Both the position numbers and the translations under genes were made by a program. Below, one piece after another: positions 35,826 to 47,680 of a DNA stretch of 64,000 nucleotides. The notes under the pieces were generated by a model. The model saw nothing but the letters and a program-made list of their open reading frames with translations. It was not told the origin of the DNA and searched no databases. This DNA comes from Kingdonia uniflora (lineage: Eukaryota > Streptophyta > Magnoliopsida > Ranunculales > Circaeasteraceae), in NCBI GenBank assembly GCA_014058105.1, contig JACGCM010001101.1, forward strand, positions 1-64,000, in the 5' to 3' direction. The number at the start of each line of letters is the position of its first letter. Positions within the stretch are counted from its first letter, which is position 1.

Positions 35826-37499
35826 TACCGATTCTTAAGTAAATTCGGGAGTGTTGATACTCATTTGGTAACTATCCTAAATTGTTGTCAGTCTAATGAA
35901 GCTCTTAACCACGAGCCAACCTCTCAAACATGTTACCGGAAGCCAAGTTTAACAGAATTGCGATCTAAAGTATCGGAGTGGTTCGAAATAAAAATCTTTT
36001 TTAAATAAAAGCCGAGAGTTTTCCTGCTCATTTGGTAACTATCCTAACACTTGTTGTTGGGCTAGAGGAAACACTTAACCACGATCCAACCTCCCAAACG
36101 GGTTGACGGCGGTGACGTTTCAAGGAATTATAATATAAAGCACCGGAGTGGGGGGAAATCCGAACCAGCCTTAATTTAAAGGTTGGATTGTTGCTACTCA
36201 TTCGGTAACGATCTTAGCTTTTTGCCGGTCTTAAACAAGCTCTTTACTGCGATCTTTATGTTTTGGCCGGTGCGGATTTCCCACCATTCCGGTGCTTTAT
36301 CTTATAATTCCCAGAAACTTCGCTGCCGTCAACTCGTTTGGGAGGTTGGAACGTGGTTAAGTGTTTCCTCTAGTCGAACAACAAGCGCTTGGGTAGTAAC
36401 AAAAAGAGCAGGAATACTCTCGGCTTTTATTTAAGAAAGGCTCGGATTTCGAACCACTTCGATAATTTAGATCGCAATTATGAGAAACTTGGCTATCGGT
36501 AACTTGCTCGGGAGGTTGGAACGGGGTTAGGACATTATTTTAGACCGACAACAAGCTAGGATATTTACCAAATAAGTATCAACACTCCCGACTTTACTTT
36601 AGAATTGGTACGGATTTTTCACCATTCCGGTGTTTTAGATCACAATTCTGAAAACTAGGCTACCGCAACTCATTTTGGAAGTTGGATCGTGGTAAATTAT
36701 TTCCTCATTGCCAACAACAAGCGCTAGGATAGTTACTCAATGAGCTACAATCTTGAATTTTATTTAAAACCTGCACGGATTTCGAACCACTCCATCCTTT
36801 AGATTGCAATTCTGAGAAACTTGGATAACGGCAAATTGTTTGAGAGGTTGGATCGAAGTAAAGTGTTTTTTTAGACCGAAAACAAGCTAAGATTGTAAAC
36901 GAATGAGTAGCAGCAATCTAACCTTTAAGTTATGACCAGCGCGGATTTCCCACCACTCCGGTGCTTTATATTTATTCCCAGAAACTTCACTGCCGTCAAC
37001 TCGTTTGGGAGGATGGATCGTGGTTAACTGTCTCCTCTGGCCAAACAAATAGCGTTAGGATAGTTACCAAATGAGCAGGAAAACTCTCGGCTTTAATTTA
37101 AGAAAGGTTCGGATTTCGAACCACACCGATACTTTAGATCGCAATTCTGAGAAACTTGGCCACCAGTAACTGGTTCGAGTGGTTGGATCGTGGTTAAGAG
37201 CATATTTTAGACAGACAACTGGCTAGGATATTTACAAAATGTGTATCAACACTCCCGACTTTACTTTAGAATCGGTACGAATTTATCACAACTCCGATGT
37301 TTTAAATCGCAATTCCAAAAACAAGACTACCGCAACTCGTTTGGGAAGTTGGATCGTGGTTAAGTATTTCCTCATAACAACAACAAGTGTTAGGATAGTT
37401 ACTCAATGAGCTACAATCTTGAATTTTATTTAAAACCTGTACGGATTTCGAACCACTCCATTCTTTAGATTGCAATTATGAGAAATTTTTATAACGACA

Positions 37500-37515
37500 A
37501 ATTTATTGAGACCGA
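37500..37515 (+). other. 31-bp deletion in D monomer
   Basis: ATTTATTGAG is joined to ACCGACAAAAAGC, so the usual GAGGTTGGATCGCAG and the bases after it are missing. The tetramer is 638 bp. Confidence 0.78.
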
Positions 37516-37837
37516 CAAAAAGCTAACATTGTAAACGAATGAGTAGCAACAATCCAACCTTTAAATTAAGACCGGTTCGGATTTTCCCCCACTCCGGTGC
37601 TTTATATTATAATTCCTTGAAACTTCACCGCCGTCAACTCGTTTCGGAGGTTGGATCGTGGTTAAGTGTTTCCTCTAGCCCAACAACAAGTGTTAGGATA
37701 GTTACCAAATGAGCAGGAAAGCTCTCAGCTTTTATTTAAGAAAGATTTTAATTTCGAACCACTCCGATACTTTAGATCGCAATTCTGTGAAACTTGGCTA
37801 CCGGTAACATGTTCGAGAGGTTGGCTCGGGGTTAAGA

Positions 37838-37870
37838 GCTTCATTAGAATGATAACAAGCGCTAGGATAG
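37838..37870 (+). other. In-register B-to-C junction, one monomer lost
   Basis: GCTTCATTAGAATGA of B passes into TAACAAGCGCTAGGATAG and then TTACTCAATGAGC of C. The unit measures 503 bp, which is 670 minus one monomer, so the exchange kept the monomer register. Confidence 0.82.
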
Positions 37871-38134
37871 TTACTCAATGAGCTACAATCTTGAATTTTA
37901 TTTAAAACCTGTACGGATTTTGAACCACTCCACCCTTTAGATTGCAATTCTGAGAAACTTGGATAACGGCAAATTGTTTGAGAGGTTGGGTCGTAGTAAA
38001 GAGTTTGTTTTAGACCTAAAACAAGTTAAGATCGTTATTGAATGAGTAGCAACAATCCAATCATTAAATTAAGACCGATTCGGATTTCCCACCACCCCGG
38101 TGCTTTATATTATAATTCCCAGAAACTTCACTGC

Positions 38135-41100
38135 CGTCAACTCGATTGGGAGGTTGGATCATGGATAAGTGTTTCCTCTAGTCTAACAAAAAGTGCTAGG
38201 ATAGTTACCAAATGAGCAAGAACACTCTCGGCTTTTATTTAAGAACGGTTCGGATTTCGAACCACTCTGATACTTTAGATCGCAATTATAAGAAACTTGG
38301 CTGCCGGTAACTTGTTGGAGTGGTTGGCTCATGGTTAAGAGTTTATTTTAGACAGACAACAAGCTAGGATATTTACCAAATGAGTATCAACACTCCCGAC
38401 TTTACTTGAGAATCGGTGCGGATTTTTCACCATTCCGGTTCTTTAGATCGCAATTCTGTAAACTAGGCTACCGCAACTCGTTTGGGAAGTTGGATCGTGG
38501 TTAAGTAATTCCTCTTGACTAACAAAAAGCGCTAAGATAGTTACTGAATGAGTAGATGCAATCCAGACTATTATTTAAAACCTGTTCGGATTTTGAACCA
38601 CTCCATGCTTTAGATTGCAATTTGGAGATAATTTGCTAACGGCAAATGGTTTGAGAGGTTGGATCGTAGTAAAGAGTTTCTTTTAGGCCAACAACAAGCT
38701 AAGATTGTAAACGAATGAGTAGCAACAATCCAACCTTTAAGTTATGTCCGGTGCGGATTTCACACCACTCCAGTGCATTATATTATAATTCCCAAAAATT
38801 TTCTACCGTAAACTCGTTTGGAAGGTTGGATCGTGGTTAAGTGTTTCCTCTAGCCTAACAACAAGCGTTAGGATAGTTACCAAATGAGCAGGAAAACTCT
38901 CTGCTTTTATTTAGGAACGGTTCTGATTTCGAACCACTCCGATACTTTAGATCGCAATTTTGAGAAACTTTGCTACCAGTAACTTGTTCGAGTGGTTGGA
39001 TCGTGGTTAAGAGCATATTTTAGACAGACAACCAGCTAGGATATTTACGAAATGAGTATCAACACTCCCGACTTTACTTTATAATCGGTACGGATTTTTC
39101 ACCACTCCAATGTTTTAAATCGCAATTCTGAAAACTAGGCTACCGCAACTCGTTTGGGAAGCTGGATCGTGGTTAAGTATTTCCTCTTGACCAACAAAAA
39201 GCGCTAGGATAGTTACTTAATGAGTAGATACAATTTAGACTTTTATTTAAAACCTGTTCGGATTTCGAACCACTCCATGCTTTAGATTGCAATTTGGAGA
39301 TAATTTGCTAACGGCAAATTATTTGAGAGGTTGGATCGCAATATAGAGTTTCTTTTAGACCTACGAGAAGCTAAGATTGTAAACGAATGAGAAGCAGCAA
39401 TCAAACCTTTATGTTTTGGCCGGTGCGGATTTCCCACCATTCTGGTGCATTATCTTATAATTCCCAAAAACTTTTCTGCTGTCAACTCGTTTGGGAGGTT
39501 GGAACGAGGTTAAGTGTTTCCTCTAGTCGAACAACAAGCGCTTGGATAGTAACTAAAAGAGCAGGAATACTCTCGGCTTTTATTCAAGAATTGCTCGGAT
39601 TTCGATCCACTTCGATAATTTAGATCGCAATTATGAGAAACTTGGCTATCGGTAACTTGCTCGAGAGGTTGGCACATGGTTAAGACATTATTTTAGACCG
39701 GCAACAAGCTAGGATATTTACCAAATGAGTATCAACACTCCCGACTTTAGTTTAGAATTGGTACGGATTTTTCACCATTCCGGTGCTTTAGATCGCAATT
39801 CTGAAAACTAGGCTACCACAACTCATTTTGGAAGTTTGATCGTGGTAAATTATTTCCTCATGGCCAACAACAAGCGCAAGGATAGTTACTCAATGAGCTA
39901 CAATCATGAATTTTATTTAAAACCGGTACGGATTTCGAACCACTCCATCCTTCAGATTGCAATTCTGAGAAACTTTGATAACGGCAAATTGTTTGAGAGG
40001 TTGGATCGTAGTAAAGAATTTTTTTTAGACCGAAAACAAGTTAAGATCGTTATCGAATGAGTAGCAACAATCCAACCTTTAAACTAAGTCCGGTTCGGAT
40101 TTCCCACCACCCCGGTGCTTTATATTATAATTCCCAGAAACTTCACTGCCGTCAACTCGATTGGGAGGTTCGATCATGGATAAGTGTTTTCTCTAGTCTA
40201 ACAAAAAGCGCTAGGATAGTTACGAAATGAGCAGGAACACTCTCGGCTTTTATTTAAAAACGGTTCGGATTTCGAACCACTCTGATACTTTAGAACGCAA
40301 TTATAAGAAACTTGGCAACCGGTAACTTGTTTGAGTGGTTGGCTTGTGGTTAAGAGTTTATTTTAGACCGACAACAAGCTAGGATATTTACAAAATGAGT
40401 ATCAATACTCCCGAATTTACTTTAGAATCGGTACCGATTTTTCACTACTCCGGTTCTTTAGATAGCAATTCTGAAAAATCCAGACTAACAAAAAGCGCTA
40501 ACCGGTAACTTCGTTTGGGAAGTTGGATCGTGGTTTAGTAATTCCTCTTGACCAACAAAAAGCGCTAGGATAGTTACTGAATGAGTAGATGCAATCCAGA
40601 CTATTATTAAAAACCTGCTCGGATTTCGAACCACTCCATGCTTTAGATTGCAATTTGGAGATATTTTGCTAACGGCAAATGGTTTGAGAGGTTGGATTGT
40701 AGTAAAGAGTTTCTTTTAGGCCGACAAACAACTAAGATTGTAAACGAATGAGTAGCAACAATCCAACCTTTAAGTTATGACCGGTGCGGATTTCACACCA
40801 CTCCGGTGCATTAAATTATAATTCCCAGAAATTTTCTACCGTAAAATCGTTTGGGTGGTTGGATCGTGGTTAAGTGTTTCCTCTGGCCTAACAACAAGCG
40901 TCAGGATGGTTACCAAATGAGCAGGAAAACTCTCTGCTTTTATTTAGGAAAGGTTCGAATTTCGAACCACTCCGATACTTTAGATCACAATTCTGTGAAA
41001 CTTTGCTACCAGTAACTTGTTTGAGTGGTTGGATCGTGGTTAAGAGCATATTTTAGAAAGACAACCAGCTAGGATATTTACGAAATGAGTATCAACACTC

Positions 41101-42436
41101 CCGACTTTACTTTATAATCGGTACGGATTTTTCACCACTCCGATGTTTTAAATCGCAATTCTGAAAACTAGGCTACCGCAACTCGTTTGGGAAGCGGGAT
41201 CGGGGTTAAGTATTTCCTCTTGACCAACAAAAAGCGCTAGGATAGTTACTTAATGAGTAAATACAATTTAGACTTTTATTTAAAACCTGTTCGGATTTCG
41301 AACCACTCCATGCTTTAGATTGCAATTTGGAGATAATTTGCTAACGGCAAATCGTTTGAGAGGTTGGATCGCAATATAGAGTTTCTTTTAGACCGACGAG
41401 AAGCTAAGATTGTAAACAAATGAGGAGCAGCAATCAAACCTTTATGTTTTGGCTGGTGCGGATTTCCCACCATTCCGGTGCTTTACCTTATAATTCTCAG
41501 AAACTTCGCGGCCGTCAACTCCTTTGGGAGGTTGAAACGTGGTTAAGTGTTTCCTCTAGTCGAACAACAAGCGCTTGGATAGTAACCAAAAGAGCAGAAA
41601 TACTCTCGGCTTTTATTCAAGAAAAGCTCGGATTTCGAACCACTTCGATAATTTAGATCGCAATTATGAGAAACTTGGCTATCGGTAACTTGCCCGATAG
41701 GTTGGCACGTGGTTAAGACATTATTTTAGACCGACAACAAGCTAGGATATTTACCAAATGAGATCAACACTCCCGACTTTACTTTAGAATTGGTTCGGAT
41801 ATTTCACCATTCCGGTGCTTTAGATCGTAATTCTGATAACTAGGCTACCGCAACTCATTTTGAAAGTTGGATCGTGGTAAATTATTTCCTCATGGTCAAC
41901 AACAAGTGCTAGGATAGTTACTCAATGAGCTACAATCTTGAATTTTATTTAAATCCTGTACGGATTTCGAACCACTCTATCCTTTAGTTTGCAATTCTGA
42001 GAAACTTGGATAACGGCAAATTGTTTGAGAGGTTGGATCGTAGTAAAGAATTTGTTTTAGACCGAAAACAAGTTAAGATCGTTATCGAATGAGTAGCAAC
42101 AATCCAACCTTTAAACTAAGACCGGTTCAGATTTCCCACCACCCCGGTGCTTTATATTATAATTCCCAGAAACTTTACTGCCGTCAACTCGATTGGGAGG
42201 TTCGATCTTGGATAAGTGTTTCCTCTAGTCTAACAACAAGCGCTAGGATAGTTACCAAATGAGCTGGAACACTCTCGGCTTTTATTTAAGAACGGTTCGG
42301 ATTTCGAACCACTCTGATACTTTAGATCGCAATTATAAGAAACTTGGCTACCGGTAACTTGTTCGAGTGGTTGGCTCGTGGTTAAGAGTTTATTTTAGAC
42401 CGACAACAAGCTAGGATATTTACAAAATGAGTATCA
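38135..42436 (+). repeat. Block VII: dodecamer HOR of about 2.02 kb, just over two copies
   Basis: A starts lie at 38135, 38807, 39480, 40150, 40840, 41513 and 42182. Three consecutive tetramers form the unit: copy 1 is 38,135-40,149, copy 2 is 40,150-42,181, and a partial copy follows. Each copy begins with an A reading CTCGATTGGGAGG and ATGGATAAG or TTGGATAAG. Its second A follows ATTTTCTACCGTAAA, and its third D carries ATGTTTTGGC. Copy 2 is 17 bp longer because of a patchwork insert at 40.48 kb. Confidence 0.88.
40478..40515 (+). other. Patchwork insert of short A, B and C fragments
   Basis: At a B/C boundary the sequence reads CTGAAA, then AATCCAGAC (as in C), then CTAACAAAAAGCGCTA (as in A), then ACCGGTAACT (as at the start of B), then TCGTTTGGGAAG (C start). 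Each piece is 9-16 bp and matches another place in the array. The tetramer is 690 bp, about 20 bp too long. This resembles template switching during break repair. Confidence 0.78.
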
Positions 42437-42446
42437 ACAAGCTATA
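42428..42446 (+). other. B-to-A junction at the start of Block VIII
   Basis: ATGAGTATCAACA of B is joined to AGCTATAATTTAAGACAGG, the second half of an A variant found only downstream (compare 43.73, 47.25, 52.07, 53.65 and 58.97 kb). It marks the switch between array subfamilies. Confidence 0.8.
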
Positions 42447-43015
42447 ATTTAAGACAGGTTCGGATTTCGAAGCACTCCGAAACTTTAGATCGCAATTCTG
42501 TAAAATTTGGCTTTCGGTAACTTGTTCGGCAGGTTGGCTCGTGGTTAAGAGCTTCTTTAGACTGACAACATGCTAGGATAGTTACCAAATGAGTAACAAG
42601 ACTCCCAACTTATTTTAGAATCGGTACGGATTTTTCACCATTCCGATGCTTTAGATCGCAATTCTGAAAACTAGGCTACCGCAACTCGTTTGGGAAGTTG
42701 GATCCTGGCTAAGCGTTTCCTTTTGACCAACAAAAAGTGCTAGGATTGTTACTCAATGAGTAGATACAATCTTGACTTTTATTTAAAACCTGGCCGGATT
42801 TCGAACCACTTCATGCTTTAGATTGCAAATTGGAGATACTTTGCTAACGGCAAATCTTTTGAGAGGTTGGATCGTAGTGAAGAGTTTCTTTTAGACCGAC
42901 AACAAGCTAAGATTGTAAACGAATGAGTTCCAATAATCCAACCTTTAAGTTAAGACCGGTTTGGATTTCCCACCACTCCGGTGCTATATATTATAATTCC
43001 CAGAAGCTTCATTGC

Positions 43016-43060
43016 CGTCAAGTCGTTTGGGATTGTTACCAAATGAGTAGGGAAACTCCT
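43016..43060 (+). repeat. A-short variant (internal deletion of about 50 bp)
   Basis: The A monomer starts CGTCAAGTCGTTTGGGA and continues directly with TTGTTACCAAATGAG. The stretch from GGTTGGATCG to GCGCTAGGA is missing. GGA at both edges is a likely deletion match. Nine forward copies (30571, 43016, 44208, 45608, 48154, 49445, 52936, 53891 and 58260) and one inverted copy (35187) share this deletion, the CAAGTCG change and, downstream, a GGGA-C-ACTCCTGGCTTTAATTT-like stretch, so all come from one event. Confidence 0.9.
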
Positions 43061-43854
43061 GACTTTTATTTAAGACTGGTTTGGATTTCAAACCACTCCG
43101 ATTATTTAGATCGTAATTCTGAGAAACTTGGCTACCGGTAACATGTTCGAGAGGTTGGCTCGTAGTTAAAAGAATCATTAGACCGACAAAAATTTAGGAT
43201 AGTTACCAAATTATTATCGACACTTCCGACTTTATTTTAGAATCGGTACGGATTTTAAGAATTCCGATTCTTTAGATCGAAATTCAGAAAACTAGGCTAC
43301 CACAATTCGTTCGGGAAGATGGATCGTGGTTAAGTGTTTCCTCTTGACCAACGTGAAGTGCTAGGACAGTTACACAATGAGCTTCAACCTTGAATTTTAT
43401 TCAAAACCTGTACGCATTTCGAACCACTCCATCCTTTAGATTGCAATTCTGAAAAACTTGGATAACGGCAAATTGTTTGAGAGGTTCGATCGTAGTAAAG
43501 AGTTTGTTTTAGACCGACAACATGCTAAGATCGTTACCGAATGCGTAGCAACGATCCAACCTTTAAATTAAGACCAGTTCGGATTTCCCACCCTCCGGTG
43601 CTTTATATTATAATTCCTCGAAACATCACTGCCGTCAACTCGTTTGGGAGGTTGGATCGTGGTTATGTGTTTCCTCTAGTCTAACAACATGCGTTAGGAT
43701 AGTTACCAAATAAGCAGGCTGAATCCCGGCTATAATTTAAGACAGGTTCGGATTTCGAAGCACTCCGATAATTTAGATCGCAATTCTGTGAAATTTGGCA
43801 TTCGGTAAATTGTTCGACAGGTTGGCACGTGGTTAAGAGCTTCTTTTGACCGAC

Positions 43855-43950
43855 AACAAGCGCTAGAAAAGTTACTCAATGACCAACAAAAAGCACGTGG
43901 ATAAGTGCTTCCTCTTGACCAACAAAAAGCGCTAGAAAAGTTACTCAATG
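43855..43950 (+). repeat. Local 68-bp tandem duplication at a B/C junction
   Basis: GCTAGAAAAGTTACTCAATG occurs at 43,862 and again at 43,930, and ACCAACAAAAAGC occurs at 43,882 and 43,918. A B monomer (CCGACAACAAGCG) runs into the first copy, so the duplication arose at a rearranged B-to-C join. Confidence 0.83.
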
Positions 43951-45494
43951 AGTTGATACCATCAAGACTTTTATTTAAAACCTGCTCAGATTTCGAACCA
44001 CTCCATGCTTTAGATTGCAATTTGGAGATACTTTGCTAACGGCAAATCGTTTGAGAGGTTGGATCTTAGTGAAGAATTTCTTTTAGACCGACAAGAAGCT
44101 AACATTGTAAACGAATGAGTAGCAACAATCCAACCTTTAAGTTAAGACCGGTTCGGATTTCCCACAACAACGGTGCTATATATTATAATTCCCAGAAACT
44201 TCACATCCGTCAAGTCGTTTGGGATCGTTACCAAATGGGCTGGGACACTCCTTGCTTTAATTTAAGACTGGTTCGGATTTCAAACCACTCCGATTCTTTA
44301 TATCGCAATTCTGAGTAACTTGGCTACCGGTAACATGTTCGAGAGGTTGGCTCGTGGTTAAGAGCTTCATTAGACCGATAACAATTTAGGATAGTTACCC
44401 AAATGAGTATCAACACTCCTGGTAACGGATTTTTACCATTCCGATGCTTTAGATCTTAATTCTAAAATCTATGCTAGAGCAACTCGTTTGAGAAGTAAGA
44501 TCGTGGTTAAGTGTTTCCCCTTGACCAACAAAAAGCGCTAGGATAGTTACTCAATGAGTAGATACAATCCAAACTTTTATTTAAAACCTGTTCGGATTTT
44601 GAACCACTCCATGCTTTAGATAGCAATTTAGAGATACTTAGCTAACGGCAAATCGTTAGAGAGGATGGATCGTAGTAAAGAGTTTATTTTAGACCGACAA
44701 CAAGCTAAGATTGTAAACAAATGAGTAGCAACAATCCAACCTTTAAGTTATAACCGTTGAGGATTTCACATCACTACGGTGCTTTATATTATAATTCCCA
44801 GAAATTTTGCTCCCGTGAACTCGTTTGGGAGGTTAGATCGAGGTTAAATTTTTCCTCTAGCCCAACAATAAGCGTTAGGATAGTTACCAAATGAGCAGGA
44901 ACACGTTCGGCTTTTATTTAAGAAAGGTTCGGATTTCGAACCCTCCGATACTTTAGATCGCATTTTTGAGAAACTTGGCTACCGGTAACTTGTTCAAGAG
45001 GTTGGCTCGTGGTTAAGAGCTTATTTTAGAATGACAACCAGCTAGGATATTAACCAAATGATTATCAACACTCCCAGCTTTTATTTTGAAACTTTACGGA
45101 TTTTTTACCACTCCGATACTTTAGATTCCAGTTTTGAAAACTTGGCTACCGCAACTCATTTGGGAAGTTGGATCGTGGTAAATTATTTCCCCATGAGCAA
45201 CAACAAGCGCTAGGATAGATACTCAATGAGTTAGCTTCAATCCTGACTTTTATTTAAAACCTGTTCATATTTTGGACCACTCAATGCTTTAGATTGCAAT
45301 TTGGAGAAACTTCGCAAACGGCAAAACGTCTAAGAGGTTGGATCGTAGTGAAGAGTTTCTTTTAGACCGACATCAAGCTAAGGTTGTAAACGAATGAGTA
45401 GCAACAATCCAACCTTTAAGATATGACCGGCGCGGATTTCCCACCACTCCGGTGCTTTATATTATAATTCCCAGAAATTTCACCGCCGTCAACT

Positions 45495-45530
45495 TGTTTG
45501 AGTGGTTGGATCGCATGAGTAGCAACAATC
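45495..45530 (+). other. Monomer-start-to-D junction, copy 1
   Basis: AACTTGTTTGAGTGGTTGGA is followed by TCGCATGAGTAGCAAC, the middle of a D monomer. An A-short monomer follows only 121 bp after the previous A start. A similar join lies at 52.84 kb. Confidence 0.8.
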
Positions 45531-45834
45531 CAACCTTTAAGTTAAGACCAGTTCAGATTTCCCACCACACCGGTGCTATATATTCTAATTCCCAGAAACT
45601 TCATAGCCGTCAAGTCGTTTGGGATAGTTACCAAATGAGCAGGGACACTCCTGGCTTTAATTTAAGACAGGTTCGGATTTCCAACCACTTTGATTTTTAG
45701 ATCACAATTATGAGATACTTGGCTACCGGTAACATGTTCAGGAGGTTGGCTCGTGGTTAAGAGCTTCATTAGACCGACAACAAGCTAGGATAGTTACCAA
45801 ATGAGTATCAACACTCCCAACTTTACTTAAGAAA

Positions 45835-45870
45835 CGGTAAGTTACCAAATGTCGGTCTAACAAAAAGCGC
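45835..45870 (+). other. Complex B-to-A junction with possible 10-bp inverted piece
   Basis: After TTAAGAAACGGTAA of B comes GTTACCAAAT, then GTCGGTCTAA, then CAAAAAGCGCTTGG of A. GTCGGTCTAA is the exact complement of TTAGACCGAC, which is common in B and D, so a short inverted insert is possible. It could also be a mutated A motif (AGTCTAAC). Confidence 0.55.
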
Positions 45871-47649
45871 TTGGATAGTTACCAAATGAGCAGGAACACT
45901 CTCGGCTTTAATTTAAGAACGGTTCGGATTTCGAACCACTACGATACTTTAGATCGCAATTATAAGAAACTGTGCTACCGGTTACTTGTTCGAGTGGTTG
46001 GCTCGTGGTTAAGAGCTTATTTTAGACCGATAACAACTTAAGATATTTAAAAATGAGTATCAACACTCCCGACTTTACTTTAGAATCGGTACGGATTTTT
46101 CACCACTCCGGTGCTTTAGATCGCAATTCTAAAAACTAGGCTACCGTAACTTGTTTGGGAAGTTGGATCGTGGTTAAGTGTTTCCGCTTGACCAACAAAA
46201 GGCGCTAGAATAGTTACTCAATGAGTAGATACAATTCAGACTTTTATTAAAAACCTGTTCAGATTTCGAACCACTCCATGCCTTAGATTGCAATTTGGAG
46301 ATACTTTGCTAACGACAAATTGTTTGAGAGGTTTAATCGCTGTAAAGAGTTTTTTTAGACCGACAACATGCCAAGATTGTAATCGAATGAGTAGCAACAA
46401 TCCAACCTTTAAGTTTTGACCGGTGCGGATTTCCCACCACTTCGGTGCTTTATATTATAATTCCCAGAAACTTCGCTGCCGCAACTCGTTTGGGAGGTTG
46501 GACCGTTGTTAAGTGTTTCCTCTAGTCTAACAACAAGCACTTGGATAGTTACCAAATGAGCAGGAACACTCCCGGCTTTTATTTCAGAAAGATTCAGATT
46601 TCGAACCACTCCGATACTTTAGATCGCAATTATGAGAATCTTGGCTATCGGAAACTTGTTCGAGAGGTTGGCTCGTGCTTAAGAGATTATTTTATACCGA
46701 CAAAAAGCTAGGATATTTACCAAATGAGTATCAACACTCCAGACTTTACAGTAGAATTGGTACGGATTTTTCACCATTCCGGAGCTTTAGATCACAATTC
46801 TGAAAACTAGGCTACCGCAACTCGATTTGGAAGTTGGATCGTGGTAAATTATTTCCTCATGACCAACATCAAGCGCTAGGATAGTTACTCAATGAGTAGC
46901 TTCAATCCTGACTTTTATTTAAAACCTGCTCGTATTTTCGACCACTCAATGCTTTAGATTACAATTTGGAGAAACTTGGCAAACGGAAAATCGTTTGAGA
47001 TGTTGGATCGTAGTGAAAAGTTTCTTTTAGACCGACAACAAGCTAAGATTGTAAACGAATGAGTTGCAACAATCCAACCTTTAAATAAAGACCGGTTCGG
47101 ATTTCCCACCACTCCGGTGCATTATATTATAATTCCCAGAAATTTCATTGGCGTCAACTCGTTTGGGAGGTTGGATCGTGGTTAAGTGCTTCCTCTAGTC
47201 TTACAACATGCGTTAGGATAGTTACCAAATGAGCAGGAACACTCCCGGCTATAATTTAAGGCGGTTCGGATTTCGAAGCACTCTGATTCTTTATATCGCA
47301 TTTCTGAGAAACTTGGCTGCCGGAATCATGTTCGAGAGGTTGGCTCGTGGTTAAGAGCTACATTAGACCAACAATAATTTATGATAGTTACCAAATGAGT
47401 ATCCACACTCCCGACTTTACTCTAGAATCGGTACGGATTTTTACCATTCCGATGCTTTAGATCGCAATTCTGAAAACTATGCTACCGCAACTCGTTTGGG
47501 AAGTTGGATCGTGGCTAAGTGCTTCCTCTTGACCAACAACAAGTGCTAGGATAGTTACTCAATGAGTTACAATCTTGAATTTTATTTAAAACCTGTACGG
47601 ATTTCGAACCACTCCATCTTTTAGATTGCAATTATGCTAAACTGGGATA

Positions 47650-47680
47650 ACGGCAAATTTTGTGAGAGGTTGGCTCCTGT
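47650..47680 (+). other. In-register D-to-B junction, two monomers gained
   Basis: A D start (ATAACGGCAAATTTTGTGAG) continues as B from GGTTGGCTCCTG on, followed by AATTTTTGACCGACAAC. The unit to the next A is 1,002 bp, a normal tetramer plus about 330 bp. Confidence 0.8.

Larger units (their letters stand above)
32628..36254 (-). repeat. Inverted array segment of about 3.63 kb
   Basis: All monomers here run on the minus strand. Minus-strand A starts are at 36108, 35187 (A-short), 34568, 33895 and 33237. At the left edge a forward D monomer stops at GAGATGTTGG and is followed by TTTGATTGCTGCTCC. At the right edge CTTTACTGCGAT is followed by CTTTATGTTTTGGCC in forward orientation. Reversing the segment rebuilds both D monomers (TTGG-ATCGCAG and CAATCAAA-CTTTATG) with at most one base missing, so both breaks belong to a single inversion. 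After reversal, units fit 29.5-31.96 kb at a spacing of about 3.12-3.13 kb. An assembly flip would look the same. Confidence 0.93.
36255..38134 (+). repeat. Block VI: forward array repeating 28.3-29.5 kb
   Basis: A starts lie at 36327, 36994 and 37632. From 36,327 to about 37,500 the sequence follows 28,329-29,510 at an offset of about 8.0 kb. Shared rare variants include TCGAACAACAAGCGCTT, GCTATCGGTAACTTGCTCG, a D with TTATATTTATTCCCAG, and CTCTGGCCAAACAAATAGCG. A 31-bp deletion at about 37,508 and a one-monomer deletion at about 37,855 shorten the last two units to 638 and 503 bp. Confidence 0.85.

Noticed and set aside
32628..36254. Transposon or foreign insertion as the reason for the strand switch
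   Set aside because: All sequence inside is the same satellite on the opposite strand, no terminal repeats or target-site duplication are seen, and the flanks rejoin into whole monomers when it is reversed.
42923..43141. Recurring reading frames of 60-84 codons starting ATGAGTAGCAACAAT in D and running into A (also near 44.1, 45.5, 49.35, 53.8, 58.17 and 59.46 kb)
   Set aside because: They repeat because the satellite repeats. They open only in copies with TTAAGACC instead of TTATGACC, end wherever a monomer variant adds a stop, and show no frame-preserving pattern of indels. No gene is supported.
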